DNA of 62,796 bases from Bacteroidota bacterium (GTDB lineage Bacteria > Bacteroidota > Bacteroidia > B-17B0 > Aurantibacillaceae), in contig JAJNBG010000019.1 in assembly GCA_021155905.1 (NCBI GenBank), forward strand, positions 1-62,796. Reading direction: 5' to 3'. A program made the position numbers and the translations under genes. The notes beneath the pieces were generated by a model. The model saw only the letters and a program-made list of their open reading frames with translations. It made no database searches and was not told the origin of the DNA. Below, piece after piece: positions 17,192 through 27,023 of this stretch (position 1 is its first letter; each line of letters starts with the position of its first letter).

Positions 17192-19720
17192 TTAAAAATC
17201 ATCTTCTTCTTCTTTCTTTTTAGGCTGAAGCGATTTAACGTCTTTCTTTGGAGCACTTCCGGTTTCAATCTGGAAATTCTGACTGGCCTTTGATGATTCT
17301 TTTGTCTTGATACTGTCTTTTTTAAAGAAACCAAACTCTTCTTTCAATAACTGTTTCAGGTTTTGTTTTTCCTGCTTAATATCCTGCTTTATTTTTTCTT
17401 TGGCTCCTTTTCGGTCATACTTAATACTTGGATTATCAATTGGCCCCGTCATTAAAATAAATACTGACCGCCTGTTATCCGGGTCATTTTCTACCAGCGA
17501 CAATTCTTCATCAAAGTTTTTATTAGTCCTTGCTTTTTTTGCCAGCAACTCGCTTAATAATAACTGAATGTGATAATCTATGATATTATCAAACGTATGT
17601 TTTCCCCATAATTCCAGGTTGATGGCATTGGACTTAATAGAAGTTCGGGGGATAGTAATTACACGGTTTTTAATTTCAACAGCACTTTGCAGGGTTGAAA
17701 ATCTGATATGTCTTAATTCGTTCACATCAATATATTTCGCCAGACTTTCCAACGGTTTAAACCCGATTAACTCACCCCTTTCGATTAGTATACTGCTGGT
17801 AAGGTTTATACTGTTCAGATCGGCATTTAATTTCCTGTCCCAGGTTGCTGCAAAATCTATGCTTGCCGTTACGTATCCTTTGAGATTAACATCCTGTATG
17901 GTCGTTTGTCCTAAATTATTTAACTGCGTGAAAAGTTTCCGGATATTCAATTTATTCAATTCGCAATCCGCTGAAACTTTAATGTTCTCTCCACTGGCAT
18001 CCGCAAAGGCATTTAATTTCACTTCGCCATCCGTGACATTCAACATCAAATCTCTCAAAGCTACCTTTTGGTTCTTGAGCAACATATTTCCTTTAATATT
18101 ATCCGCTGTAAACTTTCCTAAGCTTAAATGTTTAACGTCAACAGAAATATTAAAGTCCAGTTTGTCTGAAATAGCCACAGAAGAAGTCTCACTTGATTTT
18201 CCCGCTCCGAATAAAAAATCTTCAAGCTCGATGTTTTCACTGGTTACTCTTGCAATGATTGTTAAGGGAACTTTAGCATCAAATAAATAACTCAGGAAAT
18301 TCGGCATTTCTCCCACCAGCATGACATCTGATTTTCCTTTGATCAATTTAAGTCCATATACATTTAAATGCCTGTCATTTAACTGCAGCTCTCCTTCCGG
18401 AATATTGATGAGCTTATCCGATTGTTTAAATTTCGCCTTCAGGTCACTGATGACAGCCTTTCCTTTCGCTTGAATGGCAGGACTGTAAGCATTCGACTTC
18501 ATTTCAGAAATTAACCCTTCAATCTCTGCGGTTACATTGATACTGCCGCTTACTTCCTGGAGAGTATCAATAGGATAAAATGCCATCAACTCTTCAAGTT
18601 TAGTATTAGCCGCAAATTTCAATTTCAAATACGGATCCTCAAAATTTGAAAGTTCCACATCTCCGGTAAACGTATTACTATTTAACTCGGCTGAAACATT
18701 TTTTAATTTTAAGGAACTGTACTTCTCTGTTAATTCAATGCTACCTGTAAGATTTACATTTCTAAGAGTTGTGTTTTGCTGTTTATAGGTGATGCTGGCT
18801 TTCTTTATTCCAAAATCGGATCTCAAAACAAATGGTTGGCCATTTTTATAATGACATTCTCCGGAAGCATAAAATTCTCCATCACTTTCATAGTCAGTGA
18901 TTTTGTTCCGGAATTGCTCCGGCAGTAAAGAAAGTGTGGTGGATATATCCAGGTTCTTGCCATTAAAATTCACGTCCAGTGATTGCAGACTATCTTTGAT
19001 CACAAAACTGCCATTACTGACGATATGAGTTTCATTAATAAAGCTTTCTGATTTTTTAATGGTGTAGGTCGATCCAGTCACTTCAAACTCAATATCAAAT
19101 TTTACATTTTTATCATTCAGGTATTTTACTTTTTCCACCTGGAACAGATTGACAAAAGCTCTCCCATCTGATTTTAATGTATAATTTTCATTGTTAAATT
19201 TTCCTGTAAAATTCAATTCCTTAATCGAGGTATTTAATTTAATACGGTGTTTGCTGTCTTTATAGATGAGCTCTACTTTTGTAAGACAAATCATTTCCAG
19301 GGCAAATTTCAGACTGTCGGAGCCTTGCTTCGTTCCATCCGATTTCCATACCATGTAGTTGGCGTTTCCTTTTTTGTCAACTTTTAAATAACATTGCGCC
19401 TGATCAAGAGTAATTTTTTTAATGCTATAATTTTTATTGAAAAGGTCTTTAATATTAAAGGCCAGGGACAAGCGTTTGGCGTATAATAACGTGTCGGTCG
19501 ATCCAAAATCTTTTGAATCCATCGCGGTTAGCTCTTTGAATTCGATAGCACAATCAGGAAAGGATTTCAGAATCGTTAAGTCTATATTTTCAGGATCGAT
19601 CCGGACTTCTGTTTTTAAATGTTTGTTTAACTCTTTAATCACCAGGTTAACCACATCCTTTTCATAAATCAAAACCAGAGAAACGCCGATACCAATCAAA
19701 AAGATAATAGAAATAACCAA
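17192..19720 (-). CDS. AsmA-family protein, start codon uncertain
   Basis: This is a large envelope protein of the AsmA type, a family linked to outer-membrane lipid transport or assembly. A membrane segment (ISIIFLIGIGVSLVLIY) is followed by an AsmA N-terminal region (LNKHLKTEVRIDPENIDLTILKSFP split across 28-52), long repetitive beta strands and a basic C-terminal tail. The coordinates use a TTG at 19720, but the open frame continues upstream and codes for KKKSGWRFLKRLILT directly before the membrane segment. There is no ATG or GTG in that extension; a CTG at 19798 is the best upstream candidate. The protein probably has at least 26 more residues than the 842 given here. Confidence 0.8.
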   Translation of the reverse strand: MVISIIFLIGIGVSLVLIYEKDVVNLVIKELNKHLKTEVRIDPENIDLTILKSFPDCAIEFKELTAMDSKDFGSTDTLLYAKRLSLAFNIKDLFNKNYSIKKITLDQAQCYLKVDKKGNANYMVWKSDGTKQGSDSLKFALEMICLTKVELIYKDSKHRIKLNTSIKELNFTGKFNNENYTLKSDGRAFVNLFQVEKVKYLNDKNVKFDIEFEVTGSTYTIKKSESFINETHIVSNGSFVIKDSLQSLDVNFNGKNLDISTTLSLLPEQFRNKITDYESDGEFYASGECHYKNGQPFVLRSDFGIKKASITYKQQNTTLRNVNLTGSIELTEKYSSLKLKNVSAELNSNTFTGDVELSNFEDPYLKLKFAANTKLEELMAFYPIDTLQEVSGSINVTAEIEGLISEMKSNAYSPAIQAKGKAVISDLKAKFKQSDKLINIPEGELQLNDRHLNVYGLKLIKGKSDVMLVGEMPNFLSYLFDAKVPLTIIARVTSENIELEDFLFGAGKSSETSSVAISDKLDFNISVDVKHLSLGKFTADNIKGNMLLKNQKVALRDLMLNVTDGEVKLNAFADASGENIKVSADCELNKLNIRKLFTQLNNLGQTTIQDVNLKGYVTASIDFAATWDRKLNADLNSINLTSSILIERGELIGFKPLESLAKYIDVNELRHIRFSTLQSAVEIKNRVITIPRTSIKSNAINLELWGKHTFDNIIDYHIQLLLSELLAKKARTNKNFDEELSLVENDPDNRRSVFILMTGPIDNPSIKYDRKGAKEKIKQDIKQEKQNLKQLLKEEFGFFKKDSIKTKESSKASQNFQIETGSAPKKDVKSLQPKKKEEEDDF

Positions 19721-19947
19721 CGTTAAAATTAAACGCTTTAAAAACCGCCAGCCACTTTTTTTCTTTTGAGGAGACGGAGCTACAATATGCTGATCCAGTG
19801 TTTCGATTATATAAAGTTCTGCTTTATTGCCTGTTAATTTTAGCCAAATAAATCCTTTGTTTAAACAATAGATTATTAATAATTAAAAGATATAACGCTG
19901 ATAACCGGAATAAGTACAGGTAACTTTAAAGCAACAATATATCAACC

Positions 19948-20523
19948 ATGCATTTCGATTATTTCAGTTGGATCATTTTGCCCCTTCTTATTTTTATTTC
20001 CCGTTTAGGAGATGTGACGATGGCGACGCTGCGTCATATTTTCATCTCCAAAGGTTTAAAAAAAATAGTACCTGTTCTTGGCTTTTTTGAAGTATTGATC
20101 TGGCTGGTGGCAATGAGACAGGTATTTAGCCACCTTGATAATGCCGCCTGTTTTATTGCCTGGGCGGCGGGTTTCAGTGCCGGCACCTATTTAGGTATGT
20201 ATATTGAAGAGCGTCTGGCAATAGGAACGCAAATTATACGCGTCATCACCGCAGAAGATATTTCACCTTTGGTAGAGATCCTGAAAAAAAGAAATCAGGG
20301 CATTACCATTGTGGACGGACATGGGGCATTGGGACCGGTTAAATTAATTTTCACCATCGTGAAACGAACCAATAAAGCCAAAGTCATTGAACTGATTCGC
20401 ATATATACGCCTAAGGCATTCTATTCCATAGAAGATGTAAAAGGTTCTGAACGTGGTATCTTTACCGACAAGGGGGAAACAACAGCCATAAAACGTTTGT
20501 TTTCGATTAACGCGGGGAAATAA
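19948..20523 (+). CDS. UPF0316-type membrane protein (DUF5698/DUF2179)
   Basis: The function is unknown, though the family is widespread. The 191-residue protein has three N-terminal membrane segments (WIILPLLIFISRLGDV, VLGFFEVLIWLVAM and CFIAWAAGFSAGTYLGM). A soluble DUF2179-type domain from about 90 on holds ITAEDISPLVEILKK and GHGALGPVKLIFTIVKR. The RLGDVTMATLRHI stretch near the N-terminus is characteristic. It is convergent with the TauE/SafE gene, with 3 nt between the stops, and divergent from the AsmA-like gene. Confidence 0.88.
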   Translation: MHFDYFSWIILPLLIFISRLGDVTMATLRHIFISKGLKKIVPVLGFFEVLIWLVAMRQVFSHLDNAACFIAWAAGFSAGTYLGMYIEERLAIGTQIIRVITAEDISPLVEILKKRNQGITIVDGHGALGPVKLIFTIVKRTNKAKVIELIRIYTPKAFYSIEDVKGSERGIFTDKGETTAIKRLFSINAGK

Positions 20524-20526
20524 AAT

Positions 20527-20913
20527 CTACTTCCAGAACAGCATCTTCGCGCCTAGTATAATAATGAGGGCGCCAAAGATTTGTTTTACTGTTTTCTGAT
20601 CCAGGGAAATAGAAAGTTTGCTGCCGAAATAACTACCAAACACAAAGGTGGAGCAAATAATCAAACCTGTTTTAAAATCTACAAAACCCTGCTTATGGTA
20701 ATTCATAACACCTAAAATCCCGATTGGTAATAAAAACATAAACAATGTGGTTCCCTGGGCCTGGTGTTGGGTAAATCCCAAAAAATAAACTAACACAGGA
20801 ACAATGATAATGCCTCCACCAATTCCAACCATACCACTTAAAAATCCGGCCGCTAATCCCACAGCTAATAAAATCAAAAGAATATCAAGTGTCATTGGCT
20901 TTTTGTTTTGCAT
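20527..20913 (-). CDS. Half-size TauE/SafE-family membrane protein
   Basis: This is a putative anion exporter of the sulfite exporter TauE/SafE family. Only about 128 residues are present, one half of the usual two-repeat protein, with four membrane segments and the signature GFLSGMVGIGGGIIIVPVL near the N-terminus. Such half-size members would have to dimerise. The ATG at 20913 is preferred over the GTG one codon earlier. It begins 4 nt after the stop of the large outer-membrane protein gene and is probably transcribed with it. Confidence 0.85.
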   Translation of the reverse strand: MQNKKPMTLDILLILLAVGLAAGFLSGMVGIGGGIIIVPVLVYFLGFTQHQAQGTTLFMFLLPIGILGVMNYHKQGFVDFKTGLIICSTFVFGSYFGSKLSISLDQKTVKQIFGALIIILGAKMLFWK

Positions 20914-20917
20914 CACG

Positions 20918-23900
20918 CTAAAAGTCTGTTGTTAAGGACAGGTAGGTCATTCCTTTTTGAACTTTTCTGTCATCTACACCCCACGCAAAATCCACACGGA
21001 TAAAATATCCCAATAAGCGTGAGCGCAAACCAAAACCATAACCACCAACAATTGGTTCCTTCTGATTATAGATGGTGAGTGTTACAGGGTTACCGACGTA
21101 AACATTTTTATTCAAAACATTTTCTTCACTATAAGGGTTTTTATCGTACCATGCCATTCCTACATCTCCAAAACCAATGATCTGGAAATTCTGAATAAAA
21201 TCGGAACGGATTGGGCGGTTCATTAAATATTTAAAGATCGGCCAGCGTATTTCACTGTTCCAGACCACAAAATTATTTCCATTACGAATGTTTTGTTTAA
21301 ACCCTCGCATGTTCGTAGCTAAAGTCTGGAACTGATACTGATCCTGATTTACAATATTGATGCTCTTATCGAACTGTGGATTCAACCAATTGTCGACACC
21401 ACCCATGTAGTAGATTAAACGGTCTGTACCCCATGATGTAGCGCCTGCAAAACGATTGGCCCAAATAAGATCACGGTGAATTTTTTTATAATTACGCCAG
21501 TCAAAACCAAACGTAAACAAATCATGTTGCTCTTTATCTATCAATCTCCAGTATTCCGTCCAAAGTTTAAAACGCGTACCATTGAATAAATTCAATCCTC
21601 TCTTTCGGGTGTTATCAAAAATATATTCCGCTTTCAATCCACCGTAGTTAGAATACACATGTGGTTCCGGCAAACTCTCGTCGCTTACAGAAGCAAAAAC
21701 CATTCTATCGTTACGGTACATCACAGATAATTTAGTTGCAGACACTTCACTGAACGGAATTTTCCACGAGTAACGGGCATCATGCGTTTGTATCTTAGTA
21801 ACTCCCTGCGCGCCTGCGACTTTTAAGAAAGACTGACGGTGAAGAACTAGTTGTCTGTCCACTTGCCTAATCCGGTTCTCCCAGCTCAGTAAATACTCAT
21901 TATCCAGTGTTCCGGCGATACGGAAACCGGCCACAATACGTTTATCTTCAAATAAATCGCTTAATCCTATTTTAAATAACACATTCAATCCAGGGTTCAG
22001 GTATACCGGGCTTCCACCGCCTGCAAAACGCTGGTAACTGGTAGATAGAAAGGAATTATCCAACTGGGACACCACCTGATCGGTTTTAAAACTTGTGTAA
22101 TAATTTTGCTGAATAGGAAAGCGTAATTCATTTGAAGGTTTTGCCAAAGAATCCTGAACATTTTTTACAGTTATTGAATTTGAGCTGCCATCAACAGATT
22201 TTTTTTCTGTGTTTGTGTTATCAACAGGCGGCTCTTTTTTCTTCTCGCCTTTCAGATCATAATTTTCGAAATCAATTCCTTCGCTTTTCTTAGAAGTGGT
22301 ATCTGTTTTTTTTGGCCCAAGATCTTCGTCTCTGCGGATTGGGTTTGTAATAATAATCTTATCTGGATCCGATAAATTAGTGCGTGGCGACGATTTGAAC
22401 CAGGTTTTGCTTAAGGCAATAGGTTTAATATCGGTGGATGGAACTAAAGATGATACCAATAATTTTTCCTTGAAATTATCAATAATGATTTCGGCATATT
22501 TTGTAAAACGCGAATTGATATGATGCTCCTGTATATTTTTCTGGTAATTTGTAATGGGTCTTGAATTATAAAAATAACGGTAGTGTTCGGTTGTATCCAC
22601 GAAGGCGATTGAACTGTCTAATACACCAACATAGCGGTTATAAATGCCATTGAACTCACCTAAAAAAGAAATCACACCCTTATTGTACTCCTGGGCCATG
22701 GTTTCGTTCACATTTGGAGTATTGGTAACCCTGTATAATACATTGGATTTAGTAATGGCATTATAATAGAACACATCGTTGTTCTTTGAAAACTTCAAAT
22801 ACAATTTTGCATCCTCATTAGCGCGGATCGTATCATGCGTTCTGTTGGACTCAAACAAAACACCTTTTGAATTTTCTACAAATACCGGGTTATTATCATC
22901 CCATGAATCATTTGTAATCTGCTCGACGCCTCCGGAATTTAAAGTGAAAATAAAAATGTCGGACTGTCCTTTTCCTTTCTTCACGGCGCTCATTATAATT
23001 CGCTTACCATCATGAGAAAAAGAATAGCTGTTTACTTTTTCAAACCCGGTCACATTTCTCTTACTGGTTTCTTTTGTTTCCGTATCATAAGTATGAAGCT
23101 TTAATACATTCTTACGCTCATAAATCATTGAAACAATAGTATTGTTTGGATGCCAGGCAATCAAAGGATAAGAGTTATCCTCCATACGCTCCAGTTTTGG
23201 ATTCAATTTGATCAGGCGTTTACTCTTTTTTTCTCCTATCGTATTCACCCACACTTTATACTGTCCCAACTCACTGGTTGCATAGCTGATTTTTTGTCCA
23301 TCCGGACTCACCTTTAACTGATAATAATGCCTCGCCTTCTTTTGCTTTTTAAGAACAGATTCGGTCACAGGATTTTTCCGGGTGCTATCTCTGTAATCAA
23401 AATAACGTTTCGCCATTTTGTTTGTAAACTCGCTGGTCATGTTTTGAACTGATAAACCCAAAACATATAAAAATGCATTATTAGGATTCCGGCTTACCTT
23501 AGTCATGTACAGTAAATTTGGAATAATCGCTTCACCGTATTCTTCTGCCACATAATACCACATCGCATGCCCTGCCATCGTTGCTTCCTTACCTGTCAGT
23601 TGGTTAAACTTTAGAAAACGATCGTTCTGGATCGCGTCCATGACACGGTTATCAATTGATGAATTCCATCCTTCAGATATATACGCGATCAATCCATTTT
23701 TAAACCAATCCGGCAACGTTAACAATGTTGAATTTCTGACAACGTCTCTTGTCCTACCTCCATACATCATTTGGTCAATCATCAGTTCTGCGAGGGCCGC
23801 CCGGATTTGTCTGTCAAGATCAGCATGAGATCCGGTAAAATAAATAAAGATCTTATCACCAATGATACGTGTTACTCCACCAATGTTACCATTCTCTTCT

Positions 23901-24220
23901 CCGGCTAAACCAATATTGCTCTGCTTAAAATCATTCTGATTATTGTAAACAATTACATCGATCTTATCATCTAACTGATAATCCAATCGCTTTTCCATAA
24001 CCGGTAATTGACGGTCAACTGAAGTGGCAGCGTAACGGGCAATTTCCTGGCCACCTTCATATAAATAAACCCTGAAACGTTCGAAATCAAAATAGGTCCA
24101 GTTAAACGACTGGTATTGCATGCGGTTTTTACCAAATTCAAGCTGCGATCCATAATAGAATTGAGCGCATGCAGATTTAATACATAACACAAGCAAAAAT
24201 AAAGGAAGAATACGCCTCAT
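20918..24220 (-). CDS. Large outer-membrane protein: peptidase-MA-like, TolB-like propeller and Omp85-like barrel regions
   Basis: The exact function is unknown. The signal (MRRILPLFLLVLCIKSACA) is followed by an alpha/beta region to about 270 with LTLPDWFKNGLIAYISEGW, which resembles peptidase-MA-like folds but has no HExxH motif. From about 290 to 560 there are TolB/DPP-IV-like propeller repeats (YQLKVSPDGQKISYATSE, YSFSHDGKRIIMSA). A low-complexity charged linker spans about 620-690. The last 350 residues form a barrel with Omp85-like features (NMRGFKQN, NFVVWNSEIRWPI) and end in phenylalanine. The combination suggests a surface or outer-membrane assembly protein. It is divergent from the MBL hydrolase gene with 50 nt between them. 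Confidence 0.85.
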   Translation of the reverse strand: MRRILPLFLLVLCIKSACAQFYYGSQLEFGKNRMQYQSFNWTYFDFERFRVYLYEGGQEIARYAATSVDRQLPVMEKRLDYQLDDKIDVIVYNNQNDFKQSNIGLAGEENGNIGGVTRIIGDKIFIYFTGSHADLDRQIRAALAELMIDQMMYGGRTRDVVRNSTLLTLPDWFKNGLIAYISEGWNSSIDNRVMDAIQNDRFLKFNQLTGKEATMAGHAMWYYVAEEYGEAIIPNLLYMTKVSRNPNNAFLYVLGLSVQNMTSEFTNKMAKRYFDYRDSTRKNPVTESVLKKQKKARHYYQLKVSPDGQKISYATSELGQYKVWVNTIGEKKSKRLIKLNPKLERMEDNSYPLIAWHPNNTIVSMIYERKNVLKLHTYDTETKETSKRNVTGFEKVNSYSFSHDGKRIIMSAVKKGKGQSDIFIFTLNSGGVEQITNDSWDDNNPVFVENSKGVLFESNRTHDTIRANEDAKLYLKFSKNNDVFYYNAITKSNVLYRVTNTPNVNETMAQEYNKGVISFLGEFNGIYNRYVGVLDSSIAFVDTTEHYRYFYNSRPITNYQKNIQEHHINSRFTKYAEIIIDNFKEKLLVSSLVPSTDIKPIALSKTWFKSSPRTNLSDPDKIIITNPIRRDEDLGPKKTDTTSKKSEGIDFENYDLKGEKKKEPPVDNTNTEKKSVDGSSNSITVKNVQDSLAKPSNELRFPIQQNYYTSFKTDQVVSQLDNSFLSTSYQRFAGGGSPVYLNPGLNVLFKIGLSDLFEDKRIVAGFRIAGTLDNEYLLSWENRIRQVDRQLVLHRQSFLKVAGAQGVTKIQTHDARYSWKIPFSEVSATKLSVMYRNDRMVFASVSDESLPEPHVYSNYGGLKAEYIFDNTRKRGLNLFNGTRFKLWTEYWRLIDKEQHDLFTFGFDWRNYKKIHRDLIWANRFAGATSWGTDRLIYYMGGVDNWLNPQFDKSINIVNQDQYQFQTLATNMRGFKQNIRNGNNFVVWNSEIRWPIFKYLMNRPIRSDFIQNFQIIGFGDVGMAWYDKNPYSEENVLNKNVYVGNPVTLTIYNQKEPIVGGYGFGLRSRLLGYFIRVDFAWGVDDRKVQKGMTYLSLTTDF

Positions 24221-24270
24221 TAAATTGGATAATAAGCCCTAAATTTAGCAAAAATATCATATAAAGTACC

Positions 24271-24909
24271 ATGATAAACTTACACTTTTTCACCTTCGGG
24301 CCCTTTCAGGAAAACACTTATGTATTGTGGGATGACACTAAGGAATGCATCATTCTTGACCCGGGAAACAGTAATGCAACTGAAAACAAAAAGCTAAGTG
24401 ATTTTATAAGTCAGAATCTATTGATTCCAAAACGTTTGATCTTAACACATGGGCATGTGGATCATATCAGTGGTAACAAATATATATTGGATACATACGG
24501 CTTACTGCCGGAAGTTCATAAAGACGATGTGTATTTTATTGAAAAGCATTCGGCCACAGCCAGCATTTATGGTATTCCTGCAGAACAAAGTCCGATGCCC
24601 AAATCATTTATCAATGAAGGTGACACGATTTCATTTGGAAATTCCACATTAAAAACGCTACACACTCCCGGACATTCGCCCGGTAGTTTATCTTTTTATA
24701 ATAAGGAAGACGCTTTTATAATTGGTGGAGACGTGTTGTTTTATGGTAGCATTGGGCGTTCAGACCTTCCTATGGGTAACCACGAAACACTCATCAGATC
24801 AATCAAAGAAAAATTAATGCCTTTAGGTGATCACATGAAAGTGTACAGCGGACACGGAATGGCTACTACCATTGGCTTCGAAAGAATGAATAATCCGTTT
24901 TTAGGCTAG
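24271..24909 (+). CDS. MBL-fold metallo-hydrolase (glyoxalase II-like)
   Basis: This is a cytoplasmic zinc or iron hydrolase of the metallo-beta-lactamase fold. The binding motif THGHVDH covers residues 59-65 (H60, H62, D64, H65). HTPGHSPGS and the late GGD and SGHG segments supply the other ligands. The 212-residue length fits the hydroxyacylglutathione-hydrolase-like group, whose substrate in glutathione-poor bacteria is unknown. The ATG at 24271 is the only start that keeps the N-terminal strand. It may be read together with the YyaL-type gene that follows about 100 nt later. Confidence 0.9.
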   Translation: MINLHFFTFGPFQENTYVLWDDTKECIILDPGNSNATENKKLSDFISQNLLIPKRLILTHGHVDHISGNKYILDTYGLLPEVHKDDVYFIEKHSATASIYGIPAEQSPMPKSFINEGDTISFGNSTLKTLHTPGHSPGSLSFYNKEDAFIIGGDVLFYGSIGRSDLPMGNHETLIRSIKEKLMPLGDHMKVYSGHGMATTIGFERMNNPFLG

Positions 24910-24933
24910 GGAAAATATAATCAGGTATAGTAA

Positions 24934-24976
24934 TATGCGAATTGCATGCAACATTCTGCCTGCATGGATTCGTATA
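24934..24976. repeat. Imperfect inverted repeat between MBL hydrolase and YyaL-type genes
   Basis: ATATGCGAATTGCATGCA pairs with TGCATGGATTCGTATAT across a 10-nt loop with a few mismatches. No T-run follows on either side, so it is a poor terminator candidate. It may be a regulatory hairpin in front of the gene starting at 25011. Confidence 0.45.
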
Positions 24977-25010
24977 TTCGCATTTATTCCTTACCCTAAA
25001 TATAAAAGTC

Positions 25011-27023
25011 ATGCCTAATAATCTGATCAAAGAGAGCAGTCCTTATTTATTACAACATGCTAATAACCCCGTGAATTGGTATGCCTGGAATGATGAAACA
25101 CTCGAGCTTGCCAAAAAGGAAAACAAACTGATCCTCATCAGTATTGGATACAGTGCTTGTCACTGGTGTCACGTAATGGAGCATGAAAGTTTTGAAGACG
25201 AAAAGGTGGCGGAGATCATGAATAAGCATTTCATTAATATAAAAGTAGACCGTGAAGAGCGTCCTGATATTGATATGGTGTATATGGGTGCCGTTCAATT
25301 GATGACAGGACAAGGGGGCTGGCCGTTAAATTGTTTTGCCCTACCAGACGGAAGGCCCATTTATGGAGGTACTTATTTTCCTAAACAGCAATGGGTAAAT
25401 GTGTTGGATAACCTTGCCGATCTTTATAAAAAAGATCCGGATAAAGTGTATGAATATGCGGTGCATTTAACCAATGGACTGGAACAACTGGAAATTCCGA
25501 AAGCGAATGCAGAAGAACCATTTACTGCAGATACGCTTTACAAATCAGTCAATAAATGGAGGCAGGCGTTTGATATCACAATGGGTGGACCCAATAAAGC
25601 CCCAAAATTTCCTCTGCCTAATAACTACCTGTTTCTGTTACATTATTCATTCTATGAGAATGATCTTAACCTCAAAAAACAAATAGACCTGACATTGACC
25701 AAAATGGCTTGGGGTGGTATTTATGATCATTTAGACGGTGGGTTTGCAAGGTATAGCACTGATATGTTGTGGAAAGTTCCGCATTTTGAAAAAATGCTTT
25801 ACGATAATGCACAACTCATTAGCTTGTACACCCAGGCCTATAAACAAACACAAAATGAGCTTTACAAAAAAGTAGTTTATGAAACGATACATTTTGTAGA
25901 GCGTGAATTAATGAATTCTGAATTCGGATTTTATTCCGCTTTAGATGCCGACAGCGAAGGCATTGAAGGGAAATATTATGTGTGGCAAAAAGACGAACTG
26001 CAACATTTACTAGGAACCGATTTTGAAATATTCTCAGATTATTATTGTGTGAACGATGTTGGATACTGGGAGGATGAAAATTATATCCTGATGCGTGATA
26101 CTGATGATTCTGTTATCGCGTTTAAACATGGGTTAATGGTTCATGAACTCCAGTTTAAAATAGATGCATGCAAAAAAACTCTATTGAATGTTCGCGATCA
26201 AAGGATAAGACCTGGTCTTGACAATAAGGTGTTAGCCTCCTGGAATGGCCTGATGTGTAAAGCCCTGACTGAAGCTTACCTTGTATTTGATGATGAAAAA
26301 TTCAAAGATTTAGCATTGGGCAATGCTGAATTTCTTCTGACCAACTATTGCCGGGAGAATGGAAAAATACTAAGGGTTGTAAATGAGAAGACCTCAATCT
26401 CAGGCTTCCTGGAAGATTACGCTTTTGTTATTGATGCTTTTATTGGAGTTTATACGATTACAGCGACTGAATCCTGGCTTTACAAAGCAAAAGAGTTAGC
26501 GGACTATACCTTGCAAAATTTTTACGATGAAACGCAGCATACTTTTTTCTTTACAGATGCGTCTGAAGAAAAACTGGTGGTTCGAAGAGCTGAATGGAGC
26601 GATAATGTCATCCCGGCTTCAAGCTCGCAAATGGCAATTAATCTGCGAATCTTATCCATCTATTTTGATCAGAGCGAATTCCGCAAGATTGCGGAAAAAC
26701 TACTGGGATCTGTGATCCAGGAAATTGAAAGCTATGGCCCCGGATATAGCAACTGGGCCATCCTCTTGTTACAATTTTTAAAACCCCAAACTGAAGTAGT
26801 GATTGTTGGTAAAACTGTTAATGAAAAAATGCAGAAGCTTTACAAACAAACGCCTCCAAATGTGATATTTGCTTTAAGCGAAAAAGAGTCAGAACTGCCG
26901 TTGCTAAAAAACAGGCTTGTAGAAGGAAAAACCACCTTTTATGTGTGTAAAAACAATAGTTGTTTATTACCGACAGAATCTGAAGAGGAAGCATTATCAC
27001 AAATTGAAAAAGGTACTACATAA
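25011..27023 (+). CDS. Thioredoxin-domain protein of the YyaL/SSP411 family
   Basis: The cellular role is not settled for the family. The 670-residue protein has an N-terminal thioredoxin-like domain with the redox-type motif CHWC (C50-C53) in [17 protein letters not shown] long (alpha/alpha) barrel resembling glycosidase or epimerase folds follows, with [17 protein letters not shown] and [14 protein letters not shown] as family signatures. I chose the ATG at 25011 because [20 protein letters not shown] is the conserved start; the upstream in-frame ATG at 24942 lies in a hairpin. It has no signal peptide. The next gene overlaps its end. Confidence 0.92.
   Translation: MPNNLIKESSPYLLQHANNPVNWYAWNDETLELAKKENKLILISIGYSACHWCHVMEHESFEDEKVAEIMNKHFINIKVDREERPDIDMVYMGAVQLMTGQGGWPLNCFALPDGRPIYGGTYFPKQQWVNVLDNLADLYKKDPDKVYEYAVHLTNGLEQLEIPKANAEEPFTADTLYKSVNKWRQAFDITMGGPNKAPKFPLPNNYLFLLHYSFYENDLNLKKQIDLTLTKMAWGGIYDHLDGGFARYSTDMLWKVPHFEKMLYDNAQLISLYTQAYKQTQNELYKKVVYETIHFVERELMNSEFGFYSALDADSEGIEGKYYVWQKDELQHLLGTDFEIFSDYYCVNDVGYWEDENYILMRDTDDSVIAFKHGLMVHELQFKIDACKKTLLNVRDQRIRPGLDNKVLASWNGLMCKALTEAYLVFDDEKFKDLALGNAEFLLTNYCRENGKILRVVNEKTSISGFLEDYAFVIDAFIGVYTITATESWLYKAKELADYTLQNFYDETQHTFFFTDASEEKLVVRRAEWSDNVIPASSSQMAINLRILSIYFDQSEFRKIAEKLLGSVIQEIESYGPGYSNWAILLLQFLKPQTEVVIVGKTVNEKMQKLYKQTPPNVIFALSEKESELPLLKNRLVEGKTTFYVCKNNSCLLPTESEEEALSQIEKGTT

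Noticed and set aside
17580..18290. 236-codon plus-strand frame inside the AsmA-like gene
   Set aside because: It is long but wholly antisense to a gene with clear AsmA features. Low stop frequency in the complement explains it.
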